Position numbers and translations under genes: made by a program. Positions 60,372-64,000 of a stretch of DNA of 64,000 nt are shown here, one piece after another; within the stretch, counting starts at the first letter, position 1, and each line of letters opens with the position of its first letter. The stretch comes from Thamnaconus septentrionalis. Lineage: Eukaryota; Chordata; Actinopteri; Tetraodontiformes; Monacanthidae. The DNA is taken from assembly GCA_009823395.1 (NCBI GenBank), contig CM020502.1:17215944-17279943 (forward strand), given 5' to 3'. The notes below the pieces were generated by a model that was not told where the DNA came from, searched no databases, and saw nothing but the letters and a program-made list of their open reading frames with translations.

Positions 60372-61022
60372 GGCACTGTGGACATTTGTATTCCCTGTTA
60401 ATGTAAATACAAACACTGTTTCATATTGGCAAAAGCCAGACATGCGGCATAAATTATGGCCGCGGTGCAATTTATTGGCATATTGTCGCACTGAAATGTG
60501 TTTTGGGTGTTGTTGTTTTTTTTACTATCGTTATTATTATTACTTTGAGCCTCTGCCATTCACGTCTTCTTATTTGCACTGTTTTGTGCTTTTGTTGCTA
60601 AAACAAGGCTCGTGCAGCTGCGTAAAATGAAAGACCACATGTTGTTATTTTCTAGCAATTCAACAACCTCAACAACACAACACATATACTGGACATCCAC
60701 TACTGTAGCAGAGGGGACACAACTTGAGACACATCTCGTTTTCATGTTGCACATCTGCTAATTTCATACAATTATTATCTGAAGGAGCAATAAGCAGTTT
60801 TAACCATTGTCCGATATGAGGGGATAAACATTGCTATGTGAACCTCTAGTGGTGTTACATCACATGTCCTCTCGCTGTTGATTTCAAGCCCTTTTTTCCC
60901 CTTTGTTTGCAAAGCTGGACCAGCAGCGTGCTTACATGGTAGTGAATGTCAATCTCCACCATTGGTACAGTTGTCCCACCACTCATATAAATGACGAGAA
61001 GCAACCACAACTTCAAAATTTA

Positions 61023-61380
61023 CCCTACCAGTCAAAGGTTTGGACACATACTTCTGATTAATGGTTTTTCTTTCATTTTCATGACTATTTACATTGTAGA
61101 TCGTCACTAAAGGCATAACCATAAATGAACACATATGGAATATGTATTAAAGAAAAAAATGTGAAATAACTCAAACAAGTTTTATGTTTTACATGATCTA
61201 GAATAGCCACATTTCATATAAAATATATATAACAGAACATATTTAGGTATTTAACTTTTTCCCCCCTTTTGCCACATTAATCCACATACCTTGGTCATAT
61301 ATTTGATGTCTTCAGTACAGCGTAGAAAAGTAGTAAAGATAAAGAAGAAACAGTTGTGTCCAAACTTTTGACTGGTGGTG
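61023..61380. mobile_element. Tc1-like miniature element, copy B
   Basis: Left end CCAGTCAAAGGTTTGGACAC and right end GTGTCCAAACTTTTGACTGG; TA at 61021-61022 and 61381-61382. 358 bp, no coding capacity. Same family as 48655-49026. Confidence 0.85.
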
Positions 61381-62628
61381 TACATTGCATGAAACACACT
61401 TCAAATGTCAAGTCAATGAGCTACATATGCTAATGTTAATGCTAAAGCTAAAATCATGCAGGATATAAATCCTGAATCTCTGGAAGGTTACTAGAACTGT
61501 GTTACCATGTCATGTTTCTAAGGGGACTACTATCAGTGACGGAACTGCATCCACCACAGAATGCTAATGCTATAGTAGGTAAGTGTTTTGGGTTTCTTTA
61601 ATTCAATTTACCTTGGATAAACGGAACTAAACAAAATGTCTTGGCAGTGTTTAGGCAGAATTGTGTGTCAGAGGTACACACTGTACATCGCTGATACTGG
61701 TCCCCATGGAAACACAACATAGTTAGCATGCAGTTACATATATTCGAGTAGAGACTGAAATTTACAGCAAGTTATGACATTAGCCAGACGACGAGGATTT
61801 AGCCTGAAGCTGCCTTATTGTTCATCCCTTAGAAGTGTTCAAAACGCTCTCTGTGATATTAAAAACAATGTGTTTCTGTATTTAAGCTTGCTTGAAATAG
61901 TCTTCAAAATGGTTTGCAGAGACAGACTTGAAAATAAACTTAGGGTATGTAAACAAACAGTCCAATACTATACTCCAATATTGTATAATAACGGTTTTGG
62001 ACAAGCTGCAATTATTCACTTATTTAGAACAGAGAGTGCTCATCTATATCAACACAGTTCAGGAACTTTCCAAGTGAGCATAGAAGCTGTCTCTGAAAAC
62101 TTGCCATGAATGTAGTATGGTAAAGGCACAGTTCTTGGGCTCGTGACAGTAACAGTAACTTAAGCCAAAGTTTTTATTATTATTTTGCTTTTTTTATGAT
62201 TGATATATAATTTTATTTGGCTTCTACAACATTGTTGCCCAAACAGAGTGGGATTGTAGAGTTTCAGATATCCCTTTGCTTTTCTTTATCAGTTCAAGTA
62301 GGAGTTGAAAATGGCTGAACTAGAATTTTGGGGCGAGCTACTTCTGAGTCCTGGTGATGTCACCCGCTGGTGTACAAATACTCATTTTGAGGCCTCCAGA
62401 TTAGTTTCACGCGCAGTGACATCTTGAGTGTCCGGTCCATTTTCAAACTGGAAGGTTCTGTATTTGAATGTGGGGGTGGTAACAGAGGTCATTTTAACTC
62501 AAAATTAGGCCAAAATGGACATTAGTGCCTATTTAATATTTTTTTTACAAGTAATTTAGACCATCAAAATATATCAAACCAGTTTCTAAATATACAAACA
62601 TATGGAAATCTAGTCAATTTGAGTCTTT

Positions 62629-62735
62629 TTGCAACCAACTTTGGCGGTCCCTGCTGGCCAAACGGTAGAATGCAGTTATTTTGGGGCCTCGTTTTTGAAA
62701 CCAGATGCTCCGTCCATCTTTTTACGCAGCGGTGC
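62629..62735 (+). repeat. Dispersed repeat shared with 9137-9245
   Basis: See 9137-9245. GCAACCAACTTTGGCGGTCC and CTCCGTCCATCTTTTTAC are the clearest shared blocks. Confidence 0.6.
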
Positions 62736-63727
62736 CCACCTCCCTATGAGCTTACAGTTCCTGCCTTTTATTCCTTTCTGCATGGGGTTGTTAGCAGCAC
62801 GTGGAGCCGCTCGTTGAAACGTACTGCAGCCAGGCTGATGTGGCAGCAAGGACAGAATTCATTTCCTGCACTCCACGCATGGACCTGACGCCTGTCAGCA
62901 CAGATGGACAACAGACGAGAGCTGCCGCTCCCCTCTTTATTTGCTGCTTCTGCATCTTTTCTGTCATTAGACCACAAGGGGAGGAATGGTGGGCAAGGCA
63001 CGCCCGTCTCTCATTTATTTTTAGTAGAAGCCACGGACGGGAATGAGGCCGATTACACTTCCAAGATTGACAATTTTATGCTGCCAAATTAAAAGAACCC
63101 TCCAAATTAGTCAGATAATTGCATGCAATCTCCCTTTAATGGGCCTGTCAGTGATTACTGGCTGCCTGAGCTGAGCACTATCAGTGGCGGGGGGGAGAGG
63201 GGGGGGTTGGGGGGGGTGCCGAAATGAAATGTCAATCATATTAGAATAAATGAGTAAATTAGCGCGAGTGGCTCATTGTCAGAGCGAATCAGCCCCTACG
63301 TGTCACCCTCCTCCTCTGCTCGCCGAGGGGGGGAGGGAGGGTGAGAGTGGTCTGGGGGGGTGTGGGGGGGGGGCTAGAGGAGGCTTTGGCGAGCAGGGGA
63401 AACAAAGAAATTACATGTGAGCGCACGCGGCTGACAGCATATGAGATGTGCAATTATTGTGTTCAGTCGCCGAGCCGGGGAACAGCGGCCGGGGCCGGTA
63501 ATTTCTCCTCCTCGTCTTCCTCCTCCCGTGTTCCTTCAGCTCGACGGAGTCCCCGCCAGCTGCAGCATCTGGGGGAGGTGGAGGTGGCGTGCGGGGGGAG
63601 GAGAGAAATAAAGATGTTAAAAAACAACAACAGATTTAACGCCAGGATGTTTTAGGGAAGTTGTCGCAGAGGCTTTCAAAGCACAGTTCCGCCAATATTT
63701 GCTCGAGATTAGCGTCTTCCCTCCCGT

Positions 63728-63732
<5 letters not shown>

Positions 63733-63793
<61 letters not shown>
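63733..63793. repeat. (TG)n microsatellite
   Basis: About 30 TG units near the right edge of the window. Confidence 0.97.
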
Positions 63794-63794
<1 letters not shown>

Positions 63795-64000
63795 GGGTTG
63801 GGTTGGGGGTGGCGGGGATGTCACAGGGGTTTTGGAAGGGCTTCCCTCTGTCACCGTGGCCGGCACGGTAAAACCTCTCCTGTAGGTTTGAGTCAAAGAT
63901 TAAACATCCACTTCTGCATTTGGAGGCTGTAAAACGCGCAAGTCTTTCTCTCGTTTCTCCTTCTGAACAACGGCTGAGCGTGTTTTTTGTTTTGTTTTGG

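Larger units (their letters stand above)
43968..64000. other. Gene-poor upstream region of tbxta
   Basis: About 20 kb to the window edge without a supported coding exon. Open frames are short, repeat-driven or antisense to GC-rich patches (for example 47.2-47.6 kb), and none shows a protein domain. It contains transposon copies, many microsatellites and several non-repetitive AT-core islands that look like conserved noncoding elements (58.57-58.63, 59.51-59.70, 60.44-60.50 and 63.09-63.18 kb). Confidence 0.5.

Overview
The window looks like a teleost fish chromosome. The genes are intron-rich, splice sites are canonical apart from one AT-AC intron, and the DNA is dense in microsatellites and in fish-type transposon debris (L2/CR1 LINE tails, hAT and Tc1-like miniature elements). 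Where I could place them, the proteins match known vertebrate families. I identified everything by reading translations and splice sites; no database search was run.

Layout. 1-5914: no gene seen, repeats only. 5915-16931 (minus): zdhhc18, a DHHC palmitoyltransferase with 8 or 9 coding exons, two possible C-termini and a U12-type AT-AC intron. 16932-20059: GC-rich 5' flanks of zdhhc18 and of the divergent gene kdf1. 20060-24345 (plus): kdf1, keratinocyte differentiation factor 1-like. 24346-26892: kdf1 3' UTR converging on nr0b2. 26893-27752 (minus): nr0b2 (SHP), an orphan nuclear receptor without a DNA-binding domain. 27753-29484: shared divergent upstream region. 29485-33473 (plus): nudc, 9 exons. 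33474-41611: no gene seen. 41612-43967 (minus): tbxta (Brachyury / no tail), 8 coding exons. 43968-64000: about 20 kb without a convincing gene, holding a promoter-proximal cluster of Wnt/Nodal/POU-type motifs, several candidate conserved noncoding islands and repeats.

zdhhc18, nr0b2, nudc and kdf1 also lie together on human 1p36.11, so this is an old linkage group. Brachyury (human TBXT, 6q27) is joined to it here. The neighbours do not form one pathway: zdhhc18 palmitoylates membrane proteins, kdf1 acts in epidermis, nr0b2 represses metabolic transcription, nudc works in dynein/HSP90 chaperoning, and tbxta specifies mesoderm and notochord. I saw no prokaryotic-type operon, CRISPR array or clear RNA gene.

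The best leads are the AT-AC intron, the alternative zdhhc18 tail, the sense-strand GAA repeat in a zdhhc18 intron, the motif cluster upstream of tbxta, and a three-copy TA-flanked inverted-repeat element in which one copy carries a nested LINE insertion. I did not find a wholly new biological system.
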